Positions 27,407-37,565 of a stretch of 64,000 bases of DNA are shown here, in pieces (the stretch's first letter is position 1; every line of letters starts with the position of its first letter). The DNA comes from Sphingobacteriales bacterium (GTDB lineage Bacteria > Bacteroidota > Bacteroidia > UKL13-3): NCBI GenBank assembly GCA_021299635.1, contig JAJTFA010000005.1, positions 1-64,000 of the forward strand, in the 5' to 3' direction. A model generated the notes under the pieces. That model did no database searches, was not told where the DNA came from, and worked only from the letters and a program-made list of their open reading frames with translations. A program made the position numbers and the translations under genes.

Positions 27407-28657
27407 ATGCTTCAATTTAAAATCATACTTGTTTTATCAGTACTTAGTTTTATTACGCTCATTGATTTATATACCTGGCAGGCCATAAAAACCATCTCAA
27501 AAAAAAACTTTCTAAACAAGGCCAAGCGCATACATTTTGGTATTACAATTGGTATTGGCTTTTTATTTATCTCAGGTTATCTATTTCTGGGTCTTGAAAC
27601 AAATGTATATTACAGAAGCTATGTAGCCTCATTTATTTTTATTATCTATTTATCAAAATTCCTGATTTGTATTTTCCTGCTGGCCGATGATATCAGAAGG
27701 GTAATGCTGTGGATTTATAAAAAGGTTAATCCACCAGCTCCTGCATTATCAGAAGAAAAAAAAGGTATTACGCGGGCACAGTTCCTTTCGCAAGCAGGGG
27801 CAATAACTGGTGCAATTCCATTTGTGATATTGAGTAAGGGGATATTTAAAGGTGCATATGACTACCAGATTCATAAGGTTCCGTTGTATTTAAAAAATTT
27901 GCCATCAGGCTTTGAAGGATTAAAGGTAGGGCAGCTTTCCGATATTCATACAGGAAGTTTGTTTGATAAAGATTCCGTTCATAAAGGCATTCAGATGCTG
28001 CTTGCAGAAAAACCAGACTTGGTTTTTTTTACGGGCGACCTGGTAAATAACAAAACGGATGAAGCATATCACCTGATGGATCACCTGGCCGAGGTTAAGG
28101 CTCCAATGGGCGTTTTCAGCATACTTGGAAATCATGATTATGGAGACTATCTGCAATGGGTTAACGATGAGGCAAAAGCAAGAAATTTAGCCGATTTAGT
28201 AAATGTACATAAAGATTTGGGGTGGTTCTTGATGCGGAATGAAAATGTTTTGCTTGAGAAAGACGGAAATAAAATTGCATTACTGGGGGTTGAAAATTGG
28301 GGTGACCGCGGCCGTTTCCAGAAGTTTGGAGATATTGATAAAGCAAAAAAAGGCCTAACAGATGTTTCTGTAAAACTACTCCTCTCCCACGATCCTTCCC
28401 ATTTCGACTCCATCATTTCTAAAAAGCATCAGGATATTAATGCAACTTTTAGCGGGCACACCCATGGATTCCAGTTTGGAATTGAGGCGAAAGGCATTAA
28501 GTGGAGTCCTTCACAATGGATTTACCCGCACTGGGCCGGTTTATATCAGGAAGGCAAACAGCAGCTTTATGTTAATAGAGGTTTTGGTTTCCTTGGCTAC
28601 CCGGGTCGTGTAGGTATTTTACCGGAAATAACCATTTTTGAATTAAGAAGGGCTTAA
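27407..28657 (+). CDS. Membrane-anchored metallophosphoesterase
   Basis: A 416-residue protein with three or four N-terminal membrane helices (about 1-110), a short linker with a further hydrophobic segment near 125-145, and a calcineurin-like phosphoesterase domain from about 165. All metal-binding blocks are readable: QLSDIHTGS, FFTGDLVNN, ILGNHDYGD, LLLSHDPSHFD and FSGHTHGFQFG. The overall plan resembles YaeI/YkuE-type enzymes; the natural substrate, possibly a lipid-linked or nucleotide phosphate, is unknown. The next gene starts 30 bases after its stop, so both may be cotranscribed. Confidence 0.9.
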   Translation: MLQFKIILVLSVLSFITLIDLYTWQAIKTISKKNFLNKAKRIHFGITIGIGFLFISGYLFLGLETNVYYRSYVASFIFIIYLSKFLICIFLLADDIRRVMLWIYKKVNPPAPALSEEKKGITRAQFLSQAGAITGAIPFVILSKGIFKGAYDYQIHKVPLYLKNLPSGFEGLKVGQLSDIHTGSLFDKDSVHKGIQMLLAEKPDLVFFTGDLVNNKTDEAYHLMDHLAEVKAPMGVFSILGNHDYGDYLQWVNDEAKARNLADLVNVHKDLGWFLMRNENVLLEKDGNKIALLGVENWGDRGRFQKFGDIDKAKKGLTDVSVKLLLSHDPSHFDSIISKKHQDINATFSGHTHGFQFGIEAKGIKWSPSQWIYPHWAGLYQEGKQQLYVNRGFGFLGYPGRVGILPEITIFELRRA

Positions 28658-28687
28658 CATAACAATGCTTTGCAACCGATTTTAATC

Positions 28688-30319
28688 ATGAACAATACAG
28701 CATTATTGAAAAACCAAGCCATATCAATGCTTACTGCTTATCTGGCATGGGCTATCATTCCTGCTTTGCTGTTCCCATTTGGTATATCAATAGGCTTAAC
28801 CACATTATTGGCTTCAGTACTATGCTGGTTAGTATTAAGCACTGCTCTTATTGGCTTAAATAGGCAACTGCTAATAAGCAGCTTTATCACTATAGCTCTA
28901 TTTTTTACAGGCGCATGGTCTTCTATGCTGGTATATGATATGGGATTTGATGCCATGTGGTATCACCAACCTGCTGTCTTTCATTTGAAAGAAGGCTGGA
29001 ATCCGGTATTCGAAACCATCTCAGAAGAGGCAGAACCTACATGCAGCCGAAACCTTAATCATTTACCCAAAGCAGCTTGGATTGCAGCTGCGCAGATATA
29101 TTGGATATTCGAAAATATTGAAGCATCTAAACTGCTCACAGGATGGCTGCTTATTACTTCCTTTTTCTGGGTAGCATATGCACTCAACAAGCGTAAAAAC
29201 AACTCTTCCATCATCTCCTATAGCATTGCAATTTTGGTTGCATGTAATCCAATCTGTATAAATCAACTTGCTTCCTCATACGTAGATGGGCAATTGGGAG
29301 GACTTTACCTATGTTTAATTGCTATAAGTTGGCTACTCTATGTGCAGTTTAGCAGAAAATTGTTTTGGCTGCTGCTAATTTCCTTTATTGTATTTGCCAA
29401 TATAAAGTTCACAGCAACTGCAATCACCGGTTTGTCGTTTCTAATTTCTTTTATTTATTTAATTATAACGCAATCAACCCAACGCAGGTTTATTTTCTTA
29501 AGTTATGCCGGGGCAACAATTATACTAACCATTTGGGCTGGTTACTCACCATTTGTAAAAAATACCATAACCAAAAATGACCCCCTTTATCCGGTTTTTG
29601 AAAAAGATTTTTTTGAACACGATAAAATTTATCCTTTAGAGTTTGAGGGCTCTAACCGTTTCAGTAGATTTTATTTATCGGTGATGGCTAAGCCTGCATA
29701 CCCATCAAAAGGAATCCATATTGAAGAACGCAAATTGTTTAGAGATTCTGCCGTTTCACCTTTTGGCGATTCATCACCATTGGTAGGCTCATTTGGGCCA
29801 TTTTCTGCGGAGATTATCTTCATCACGGTAATTTTATTCTTCTTAGCATCCATTCTTCAGTTTAAACAGTCAATTCCTTTTTGGGTGGTAATTGCCTATC
29901 TCTTTATTACCATTTTTATTAATTCTGAAGCATGGTTGGGCAGGTATAGCCCGCAGTTTTGGATTATATTATGCCTGATGCTATTATTTGTCGCGCAAAA
30001 TAGATACCTAAAATTCAGCTTGTGGATTGTAGGAGCTGCTATTTGTATCAATGGATTTGTAATTGGGAAAACACATTTACAATCGTATGCTGCAGAAACA
30101 AAAAGGTTGTTCTACTATGTTAATCAAATTCCTGCAAATCAGCACGCGGTAATCGATCCTGGCTGGACTAGTGGATACCGGCATCGCATCAAAAAACTTG
30201 GCATACCGGAAAAGCAGCAACAATGGCTATCTCAAGAAGATACGGCTACACAAATTATAGATAAAGATCTAAAAGCTGGATTTAAGCTATTTTATGATTT
30301 TAATACCTTACAGCACTAA
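28688..30319 (+). CDS. Polytopic membrane protein, possible GT-C glycosyltransferase
   Basis: A 543-residue protein with about a dozen hydrophobic helices. After the first two or three helices comes an extracytoplasmic loop with DMGFDAMWYHQPAVFHLK. An acidic residue and Tyr/His in this place are typical of GT-C-type glycosyltransferases that use lipid-linked sugars (ArnT/PMT-like), so I infer a GT-C enzyme. A second loop near 310-370 carries charged residues, and the tail is a short soluble domain. ATG at 28688 was chosen; a TTG six codons earlier is the alternative. It probably shares a transcript with the phosphoesterase gene. Substrate unknown. Confidence 0.6.
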   Translation: MNNTALLKNQAISMLTAYLAWAIIPALLFPFGISIGLTTLLASVLCWLVLSTALIGLNRQLLISSFITIALFFTGAWSSMLVYDMGFDAMWYHQPAVFHLKEGWNPVFETISEEAEPTCSRNLNHLPKAAWIAAAQIYWIFENIEASKLLTGWLLITSFFWVAYALNKRKNNSSIISYSIAILVACNPICINQLASSYVDGQLGGLYLCLIAISWLLYVQFSRKLFWLLLISFIVFANIKFTATAITGLSFLISFIYLIITQSTQRRFIFLSYAGATIILTIWAGYSPFVKNTITKNDPLYPVFEKDFFEHDKIYPLEFEGSNRFSRFYLSVMAKPAYPSKGIHIEERKLFRDSAVSPFGDSSPLVGSFGPFSAEIIFITVILFFLASILQFKQSIPFWVVIAYLFITIFINSEAWLGRYSPQFWIILCLMLLFVAQNRYLKFSLWIVGAAICINGFVIGKTHLQSYAAETKRLFYYVNQIPANQHAVIDPGWTSGYRHRIKKLGIPEKQQQWLSQEDTATQIIDKDLKAGFKLFYDFNTLQH

Positions 30320-30401
30320 TACACATAATCATTTGCCAGTAAAGATATTAAAACATATTAACAGCAGATTAATTTGACATATTTTTTTATACTTTAGCTG
30401 C

Positions 30402-32147
30402 ATGGAAAATTTTGTGGTTTCAGCGAGAAAATACAGACCGGCAACGTTTGATAGCGTTATTGGCCAGGAGCATATCACGCAAACCCTCAAAAATGCCATC
30501 AGAAATAACCACCTTGCTCACGCTTTCCTCTTTTGCGGTCCGCGTGGAGTTGGCAAAACAACCTGCGCACGCATTCTGGCAAAAACCATAAATTGCCAAA
30601 ACATCACGGCTGATGTCGAAGCATGCAATGAATGTGACTCCTGTAAATCATTTAATGACCATGCTTCCTTTAATATTTATGAATTGGATGCGGCCTCCAA
30701 TAACTCTGTAGATGATATACGCGGGCTAGTGGAGCAGGTAAGATATGCACCACAAGGAGCCAAATATAAAATCTACATCATTGATGAGGTGCATATGCTC
30801 ACTTCACAGGCTTTTAATGCATTTCTTAAAACACTTGAAGAACCACCTCCATATGCCAAATTTATTTTAGCCACAACTGAGCGTCATAAAATATTACCTA
30901 CCATTCTATCCAGGTGTCAGGTATTTGATTTCCATCGCATACGTATTGAGCATGCCGTTTCGCAACTAAAAATAATTTGCACCAATGAAGGTATAACAGC
31001 CGAAGAAGAGGCACTTCATATCATTGCTCAGAAAGCAGACGGAGCCATGCGCGATGCACTATCCATTTTTGACCGTATAGTAAGCTTTACGGGTAAAAAC
31101 ATTACATATAAGGATGTTATTGCCAATCTTAATATTCTTGACTATGAATATTATTTTAAGGCAACAGATATGGTGCTTGTTAAAAATTTACCCGGCTTAC
31201 TTCTCTTGTTTAATGAGGTATTGGAAAACGGATTTGATGCACAGCATTTTATTAGTGGTTTTATGGAGCACATACGCAATCTGTTGGTTTGTAAATACCC
31301 AAATACGATTGGATTAATGGAGGTAGCACCGGCAGTTGCACAACGTTTTGTGATACAAGCCAATCAATCACCGGCAACTTTACTGCTTAATGGCCTGAAC
31401 CTTATAAACCAATGTGAACTTGAATATAAAGCAAGTAAGAATCAGCGGTTGCATGTGGAACTAATGCTCATGAAATTGAGCCACCTGCAGTCGGTAATAG
31501 AAATTGCCGACCTTAAAAAAAAAATAGCTGACCAAAGCGAATACAACTATCCTGCCGAAATAGCGGAAACCCAACTACCAAAACCTCTTAGCGAAAGCAA
31601 GGTTGAAGAAACAGCACCTCTTTCTCCTATACCATCTAAGCCTCTGCCTAAAGAACCCGTTAAACAAGCCGGAAGCAGTCTTGATAAACTATCCAAATTA
31701 AGACAGCAACTGAGTGAAGAGAAGAAAGCAGATGATGAGCCCGAAAAACAAATTACCAAAGAACCTTCTACCGAAAAAAATGAAACACTCACTACGGAAT
31801 CATTTGGTAAAGCCTGGGATGATTATATCCTGTATCTTGACAGACAAGGCAAAAAGAGTTTGAGCGTAACCTATAAAAATGCTGCGTGGGAAATAACAGA
31901 CGATAGTCAAGTTTTACTCACATTGGCAAGCAGCCATGAGAAAGAAATGTTTGAACAGGACCAAATGCAAATATTGCCATTCCTACGTCAAGCACTCAAT
32001 AATCGATCACTTGAATTTATGGTTAAGGTTAATCAGCAATTTCAATTTCAACACAAGTTTACAGCTGAAGATAAATTTAAAGCAATTGCAGAACAACACC
32101 CCCTGATCAATGATCTTAGAAACGCTTTGGGACTTGAGATAGAATAA
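30402..32147 (+). CDS. dnaX: DNA polymerase III subunit gamma/tau
   Basis: A 581-residue clamp-loader ATPase. The N-terminus (ARKYRPATFDSVIGQEHI) is typical. The Walker A is GPRGVGKTT, a four-Cys zinc module spans CQNITADVEACNECDSC, and Walker B/DEVH-type IIDEVHMLTSQAFNA and the SRC sensor ILSRCQVFDF follow. A Pro/Glu/Lys-rich linker (about 380-465) leads to a C-terminal domain that would contact the polymerase. No programmed frameshift site is obvious. It starts an operon with the DUF502 and UbiA genes (26-bp and 1-bp gaps). Confidence 0.95.
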   Translation: MENFVVSARKYRPATFDSVIGQEHITQTLKNAIRNNHLAHAFLFCGPRGVGKTTCARILAKTINCQNITADVEACNECDSCKSFNDHASFNIYELDAASNNSVDDIRGLVEQVRYAPQGAKYKIYIIDEVHMLTSQAFNAFLKTLEEPPPYAKFILATTERHKILPTILSRCQVFDFHRIRIEHAVSQLKIICTNEGITAEEEALHIIAQKADGAMRDALSIFDRIVSFTGKNITYKDVIANLNILDYEYYFKATDMVLVKNLPGLLLLFNEVLENGFDAQHFISGFMEHIRNLLVCKYPNTIGLMEVAPAVAQRFVIQANQSPATLLLNGLNLINQCELEYKASKNQRLHVELMLMKLSHLQSVIEIADLKKKIADQSEYNYPAEIAETQLPKPLSESKVEETAPLSPIPSKPLPKEPVKQAGSSLDKLSKLRQQLSEEKKADDEPEKQITKEPSTEKNETLTTESFGKAWDDYILYLDRQGKKSLSVTYKNAAWEITDDSQVLLTLASSHEKEMFEQDQMQILPFLRQALNNRSLEFMVKVNQQFQFQHKFTAEDKFKAIAEQHPLINDLRNALGLEIE

Positions 32148-32173
32148 GTTTTAAATGCAATAAAAACCATTAA

Positions 32174-32737
32174 ATGAAAATATCATTGAAAGACCAACTG
32201 GCAAAACTTATAAATCTATTTCTAAAAGGTTTGCTTATCATTCTGCCTTTTGTTGTAACGTTTAGTGTCATTAAAAGTATAGTGGTATGGCTGGATAAGT
32301 TTGTAGATGTAGGTGTACCTGCAGTTGGCTTTTTAATTGTTATCGCATCTATAACCTTTTTGGGATATATAGGCAGCAGTATCATAACAAAGCCACTTTT
32401 CTCCCTGTTTGATGATTTTCTGTCACGCATACCATTTGTAAAAATTATTTACACCTCAGTAAAGGATTTTATGGAGGCCTTTGTGGGTGACAAAAGAAAA
32501 TTTAACGAACCGGTAATTGTAGAAATGACCAACGGGCTTTTTAAGCCCGGCTTTATTACGCAGAATGACCTTATCCATTTAAAATTACCTGGCATGGCAG
32601 CCGTTTATTTTCCACACTCCTATGCATTTTCAGGGAATGTATTCTTTGTAAATAAAGAAAAAATCAAACCTTTCGATGGCAATCCAACCGAAGTAATGAA
32701 GTTTATTGTTTCGGGTGGTGTAACCGATATTGAATAA
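32174..32737 (+). CDS. DUF502 family membrane protein
   Basis: A 187-residue inner-membrane protein with two hydrophobic helices (about 17-38 and 52-75) and a soluble C-terminal domain of mixed alpha/beta type. Conserved-looking segments are FVDVGVPAVGFLIV, FVKIIYTSVKDFMEAF and VYFPHSYAFSGNVFFV. These match DUF502, a widespread family of unknown function. The ATG lies 26 bases after the dnaX stop and its own stop is one base before the prenyltransferase ATG. Confidence 0.85.
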   Translation: MKISLKDQLAKLINLFLKGLLIILPFVVTFSVIKSIVVWLDKFVDVGVPAVGFLIVIASITFLGYIGSSIITKPLFSLFDDFLSRIPFVKIIYTSVKDFMEAFVGDKRKFNEPVIVEMTNGLFKPGFITQNDLIHLKLPGMAAVYFPHSYAFSGNVFFVNKEKIKPFDGNPTEVMKFIVSGGVTDIE

Positions 32738-32738
32738 T

Positions 32739-33626
32739 ATGATACGTGCTGTTATTGCTGTTCTGCGACTCATCAGAGTAAACAACTTACTGATGATGAT
32801 GGCTACGCAGATAATGGCATACTATTTTCTGGCTGATTATCTAATCACAGAAGATCTCTTTCGACTTCGTTTCTTGATTTTACTTTTAGCTACCCTGTTA
32901 ACAGCAGCATCAGGCTACATTATCAATGATTATATTGATATCAAAATAGACTTCACCAACAAACCGGACAAAGTGGTTGTGGGTACCGAAATTTCTCGCA
33001 GGATGTCAATGTTACTTCACCTAATTTTTAATGTATTGGCTATTTATCTTGGCTTAATGCTGCACTGGAAAATTGCACTTACCATAGGTGCCTGCTCTTT
33101 GCTACTATGGTTTTATTCTGTTGTTTTTAAACGCATGTTTCTTCTAGGAAATTTGCTCATAGCAGCACTGAGTGCATATGTAATCATCATACTCAAGTTT
33201 TTTGATAAAGGAATACCTGCCTATCTGATTCTTGCCTATGCCTCGTTTGCATTTGGCATAACACTCATAAGGGAAATCATTAAAGATGCGGAAGACCTGC
33301 GTGGAGATACAAAATTCAATTGCCGTACCTTACCTATTGTGCTAGGGATTAGAAAAACCAAACAAATACTGATTTATTTAACAGTTGCTTTTGCAGCCGC
33401 TATTTTTGCCCATATTTTTATTGGAAATTCATTAATCACATTCAGGCATGAATATGGAGGAATCTCCTATATTTTTTACATGCTTCTTTTTGTGCTTGCA
33501 CCGCTGCTATTCACAATATACCAAATACGCATTGCTGATACAAAGAGCGATTTTAGTCGGCTCAGCCTATTCTGCAAATTGATTATGCTAAGCGGAATCC
33601 TCAGTATGGCAATTCTTAAATTGTAG
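32739..33626 (+). CDS. UbiA family prenyltransferase
   Basis: A 295-residue inner-membrane enzyme that moves a prenyl group from its diphosphate to an acceptor. Both Asp-rich metal-binding motifs are present: NDYIDIKIDFTNKPDK (about 67-82) and KDAEDLRGD, each followed by typical residues (NCRTLPIVLG). About eight membrane helices. In Bacteroidota such proteins are often annotated as geranylgeranylglycerol-phosphate geranylgeranyltransferase-like; the acceptor here (quinone head group, heme or glycerol phosphate) is unknown. ATG at 32739 was chosen over an in-frame TTG at 32730 that would overlap the upstream stop. Confidence 0.86.
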   Translation: MIRAVIAVLRLIRVNNLLMMMATQIMAYYFLADYLITEDLFRLRFLILLLATLLTAASGYIINDYIDIKIDFTNKPDKVVVGTEISRRMSMLLHLIFNVLAIYLGLMLHWKIALTIGACSLLLWFYSVVFKRMFLLGNLLIAALSAYVIIILKFFDKGIPAYLILAYASFAFGITLIREIIKDAEDLRGDTKFNCRTLPIVLGIRKTKQILIYLTVAFAAAIFAHIFIGNSLITFRHEYGGISYIFYMLLFVLAPLLFTIYQIRIADTKSDFSRLSLFCKLIMLSGILSMAILKL

Positions 33627-33656
33627 TTAACCAATCATCATCTCATTATCTCATCA

Positions 33657-34157
33657 TCAATCCATCACAATCAGCACTTGATTTTTCTCAACCGCTGTTT
33701 TCTCAGATATATTGATTTTCTTTACAACACCATCGCCTGCAGCCTTAATAATATTTTCCATCTTCATGGCTTCAAGCACCAGCAATGGATCCCCCTTTTT
33801 TATCTTATCACCTTCGTTAACATGCAAACGTAAAACCATACCCGGCATAGGAGCTTTTACATCATTTACCTTTGCTCCTGCCAGTTTATCCATACCTAAT
33901 TGCTTTAACAATTCATCATACTTATTACTTATCGAAACCTGATGCTTAATTCCATTAACTAAAATCGTGAGTTGTTTGGCAAAATCATCAGCCTGCAGCA
34001 ATTCTATCGTATAAGAAACATCTTTATAAATCAGGTGATACTTTTGATCACCTATTTTTTGCCAGTTTGCCTCCACAAGATTATCATTAAGTAACAACTG
34101 ACCATTTTTGTTATCTGTTATAAACGTTTGGTTTTCGTTTACTTTTACTTTAAGCAT
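33657..34157 (-). CDS. Biotin carboxyl-carrier subunit of an acyl-CoA carboxylase
   Basis: A 166-residue protein whose last 70 residues form a biotinyl/lipoyl domain: KAPMPGMVLRLHVNEGDKI followed by the biotinylation motif AMKM with Lys132. The N-terminal part is a beta-rich segment as found in stand-alone carrier subunits of propionyl-CoA or methylmalonyl-CoA carboxylases. No carboxylase or transcarboxylase gene lies beside it in this window. ATG at 34157 was chosen because a longer frame to 34271 would overlap the divergent M1 peptidase gene and its extra N-terminus is not family-like. Confidence 0.88.
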   Translation of the reverse strand: MLKVKVNENQTFITDNKNGQLLLNDNLVEANWQKIGDQKYHLIYKDVSYTIELLQADDFAKQLTILVNGIKHQVSISNKYDELLKQLGMDKLAGAKVNDVKAPMPGMVLRLHVNEGDKIKKGDPLLVLEAMKMENIIKAAGDGVVKKINISEKTAVEKNQVLIVMD

Positions 34158-34203
34158 TTGCTGTTCTATTATTTTATTTAAATTGAGCCCGATTATAAAA
34201 GCA

Positions 34204-36798
34204 ATGACAAGAAAAAGCATAATATTAATACTGATTTCTGCCACCCTTTTTGGTGCATGCAAAGTAAGCAAAAATATAAAAGTCAGCGAACCTATTCAAA
34301 AGGTTATATTAAACGAGCTTGAAATAAGGCCGGGTGCCTCTCAAATGAAGTCACCTTATCGTGAAACAGCTGCTCGCACAGCCGATATGATTCATATGAA
34401 CCTGGCGGTATCCTTTAACTATGAAAAGCAGCATGTATTGGGCAAATGGATAGGTACCTTTACAGCTTATTCCTACCCAATCAATACCCTCAAGTTGGAT
34501 GCAAAGCAATTTATATTGCATCGTGTAGCTTTGATTAAAAAATCAGATACCCTTAATCTGGCTTACAATTATGACAATGAAGAAATTTCCATTAAGCTTA
34601 ATAAATACTATGGAAAAAAGGATACGTTCTTTATCTATATAGTTTATACGGCCAGACCGGAAGAAATTGTATCCGAAGGAAGTGCAGCTATCACAGATGC
34701 CAAAGGACTTTATTTTATTAACCCAACAGGAAAAACACCCGGCAAACCAAGGCAAATATGGACACAGGGTGAAACACAATCCAACTCAGGTTGGTTTCCG
34801 GTTATAGATCTACCGAATGAAAAAATCACACAGGAAATTGCCGTAACGGTTGATGACAAAGATTTAACCATTAGCAATGGAGAACTGATGATGAGTACCC
34901 AGCCTGCAGAAGGTAAAAGAACAGATATATGGAAACAAACAAAACCTCATGCGCCTTATCTGGTTGCATTGGTAATTGGCAACTTTACAGAAGTTAAAGA
35001 TTACTGGAGAGACTCCATTGCTGTTAATTACTATGTAGAACCTGAGTATGCACGCTATGCCCGCATGATATTTGGCAAAACACCGGAAATGATGGAATTC
35101 TTCTCTAAACGATTTTCATATGCCTATCCATGGGATAAATATGCTCAAGTGGTAGTTAGAGATTTTGTTAGCGGGGCAATGGAGAATACTGGTGCAGTTA
35201 TTCATTTTCAGGGTTTGCAGCATACAAGCAGAGAACATTTAGATGAAACATATGAAAGCACTGTTTCACATGAGCTGGCACACCATTGGTTTGGTGATTT
35301 GGTAACCTGCGAGTCATGGTCAAATATCTCATTAAACGAATCGTTTGCTACCTATTGCTCCTATTTGTGGGATGAATACAAATATGGTCGCATGGAAGCA
35401 GATTATGAATTTAAGAATAACCTCAATGCCTATATACGCTCAGCTAATAAGCACCAAACGCCTCTTATTCGTTATCAATATAAAGATCGTGAAGAGGTAT
35501 TTGATGTGGTAAGCTACCAAAAAGGAAGTTGCATTTTGCATTACCTCAGATATCAGCTAGGCGATTCAGCTTTTTTTGCAGGACTCTCAAACTACCTACA
35601 TAAAAATGCATTTAAAACCGTAGAAGTTCATAACTTGAGGATGGCGCTAGAGGAAAGTAGTGGGAAGGATCTTAATCCTTTCTTTAATCAATGGTTTTTT
35701 GGCAGCGGACATCCGCAATTAGAAGTAAAATACCGCTACTCAGAAAACGGTAAAGAAGTAGACGTCCTTGTAAAACAAAAACAAGACTCTTCTAAATTCA
35801 GATATTTTGATTTGCCTGTGAATATTGATGTATATGCCAATGGTAAAAAAATGAGATATGACTTTACCATAGCCAAAAAAGAAGAAATTTATAGAATTAG
35901 CTCCACCGATAAAATTGATTTTGTAAACTTTGATGCTGATAAGGTTATTCCCGGAATAATCAGAGAAGACAAAAAGTTTGATGAGTGGCTAAAACAATAT
36001 TATCAGGCACCACTTGTGATGGATAAATTACAAGCCCTTAATGCAATAGACGATATAACTTCCGAGCTAACCGATGAAACAACAATAGCCTTGCTTACCC
36101 ATGCGCTGCAACACGAATTTCATGGAATCAGGCAATTTGCACTAGGCATGGGTGAAGCATTGAATGAACAAAGCCTAAAAACCTTACTTCCGATTATTAG
36201 TAATATTTGTATAAAAGATGAAAAATCTGCCGTAAGAAAAAAGGCATTTGAACTGATTGAAGAAATTGGAGGTAAAGACTTGCTAAATATCTGCATTCAG
36301 GGTCTTAATGATTCTTCATATCAGGTAATGAGCGCTGCACTTGGTGCATTAGAGACCATTGATTCGGCTGCTGCAGTAAAAGCTGCAGTAAAGAATATTC
36401 AATCATCAAACAGAAGTCTTGCGGGAACCTGTGGGCGCATTCTTTCGGAGTATGGCAATACGGATGAGTTAAACCTTGTTTATAAAACATGGATTAATGG
36501 CAGCAATTGTAACGACCTCATCATAGCTTGGTTTGTATTATTAACCCGCCAGTCTATAGAATTTAAAGTAGGAGAATTAAATAATATTCGCTTATTAAAA
36601 GAGGAAAGTCGTAAAAGAGAAGTGCAGAACTACTTTAAGTTTGCATATCGGAACTTTGTGTCATACCACAAAACAAAATTGAGCGAGTGGGAAGAGCAGA
36701 AGAAAGGTCTAAAGAAGAAAAGTATACAATTAAGTAAAATTAATGAAGACATCAGAAAGCTTCAAAGTTTTGTTTCTCAACTGGAGCAACTGCCTTAA
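34204..36798 (+). CDS. M1 family zinc aminopeptidase (lipoprotein)
   Basis: An 864-residue metallopeptidase. The N-terminus (MTRKSIILILISATLFGAC) has a lipobox with Cys19, so it should be lipid-anchored. The exopeptidase motif is SGAMENTGAV and the zinc site HELAH (His356, Glu357, His360) with Glu379 in LNESFATY, exactly 18 residues after the second His. The C-terminal third is HEAT-like helical repeats (QHEFHGIRQFALGM and following units). It removes N-terminal amino acids from peptides; together with the S9 and S46 enzymes it fits growth on external peptides (inference). ATG at 34204 was preferred over a longer frame from 34108. It overlaps the DUF1223 gene tail-to-tail by four bases. Confidence 0.93.
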   Translation: MTRKSIILILISATLFGACKVSKNIKVSEPIQKVILNELEIRPGASQMKSPYRETAARTADMIHMNLAVSFNYEKQHVLGKWIGTFTAYSYPINTLKLDAKQFILHRVALIKKSDTLNLAYNYDNEEISIKLNKYYGKKDTFFIYIVYTARPEEIVSEGSAAITDAKGLYFINPTGKTPGKPRQIWTQGETQSNSGWFPVIDLPNEKITQEIAVTVDDKDLTISNGELMMSTQPAEGKRTDIWKQTKPHAPYLVALVIGNFTEVKDYWRDSIAVNYYVEPEYARYARMIFGKTPEMMEFFSKRFSYAYPWDKYAQVVVRDFVSGAMENTGAVIHFQGLQHTSREHLDETYESTVSHELAHHWFGDLVTCESWSNISLNESFATYCSYLWDEYKYGRMEADYEFKNNLNAYIRSANKHQTPLIRYQYKDREEVFDVVSYQKGSCILHYLRYQLGDSAFFAGLSNYLHKNAFKTVEVHNLRMALEESSGKDLNPFFNQWFFGSGHPQLEVKYRYSENGKEVDVLVKQKQDSSKFRYFDLPVNIDVYANGKKMRYDFTIAKKEEIYRISSTDKIDFVNFDADKVIPGIIREDKKFDEWLKQYYQAPLVMDKLQALNAIDDITSELTDETTIALLTHALQHEFHGIRQFALGMGEALNEQSLKTLLPIISNICIKDEKSAVRKKAFELIEEIGGKDLLNICIQGLNDSSYQVMSAALGALETIDSAAAVKAAVKNIQSSNRSLAGTCGRILSEYGNTDELNLVYKTWINGSNCNDLIIAWFVLLTRQSIEFKVGELNNIRLLKEESRKREVQNYFKFAYRNFVSYHKTKLSEWEEQKKGLKKKSIQLSKINEDIRKLQSFVSQLEQLP

Positions 36799-37565
36799 TT
36801 TCCTTTACCGAATATAATTTGCTCGGTTGCGTAAACCCTCAAAGTATTGCGGTGTTGAAGAAAAACCATCACTAAATAATCGCCAAGATTTTTATACGTT
36901 GCATCATCCAGATAAAAATCATAGGCACCTCCCGGAGCCGATACACTCGCGGTTTCAAGCGTTTTAACGACATGGTGATGCACCAATTTTTGGCCAGCAT
37001 TTTCACCGGCTGTAACATCCGAGATTACTTCTTTATGCGCCAATGCAAAAACCAGTTGCGTACTGTCGAACCTGCCTTGCAAGACATAATTAATCTTAAT
37101 TCCTTTATTCAATCCGGTTATTGGCTCTGCCATAATATCCATTCTTACAGGAATTCGAGTTTTCAGGGTGTGCGAAATAAGTCCGCCAATTAACTTCTTG
37201 TCTCCTGCCGGCACACTGTACTTACCATTAATAACCAGCATGGGAGTAAATAAAGTCGGCTGCCGTGTTTTTTCCATGTATGTGCGCTGCCTTTTCGTCC
37301 AAATTGAATCAGAGAAACGATCTTTCCATCCGTTATGGTCCCATATATCCACATGATAATCTAAAACAAAAACAGGTTGCTCTGCAGAATCGGCTAGATG
37401 AATAATCTGCTGCATAAACTTATCGCCAAGCGGGCAACTTGAGCAACCTTCAGAGGAAAACATCTCCAGCAAAACTGTAGGCGCATGTATGGAATCATTG
37501 ATTAATTGCGCTTTGACTGAAAAAGTATAAATCGAGAACAGAAGAAAATAGATCAGTCGCTTCAT
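36795..37565 (-). CDS. DUF1223 thioredoxin-fold secreted protein
   Basis: A 256-residue exported protein (signal peptide about 1-19, ends VKAQ). The core matches DUF1223: VLLEMFSSEGCSSCPLGDKF with a CxxC pair, DYHVDIWDHNGWKDRFSD and TPMLVINGKY. The CSSC pair in a thioredoxin-like fold suggests redox or metal binding in the periplasm, but no function is proven. It overlaps the pdeM coding sequence by four bases on the same strand (its ATG lies at the pdeM stop), which suggests translational coupling, although the two predicted functions are unrelated. Confidence 0.87.
   Translation of the reverse strand: MKRLIYFLLFSIYTFSVKAQLINDSIHAPTVLLEMFSSEGCSSCPLGDKFMQQIIHLADSAEQPVFVLDYHVDIWDHNGWKDRFSDSIWTKRQRTYMEKTRQPTLFTPMLVINGKYSVPAGDKKLIGGLISHTLKTRIPVRMDIMAEPITGLNKGIKINYVLQGRFDSTQLVFALAHKEVISDVTAGENAGQKLVHHHVVKTLETASVSAPGGAYDFYLDDATYKNLGDYLVMVFLQHRNTLRVYATEQIIFGKGN

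Noticed and set aside
33628..33660. TCATC-rich short repeat between the UbiA gene and the carrier protein gene
   Set aside because: A 30-base low-complexity run; too short and irregular to be a CRISPR or functional repeat.
34108..34203. Longer M1 peptidase start
   Set aside because: The added residues are not signal-like and overlap the divergent carrier-protein gene; the lipobox begins at 34204.
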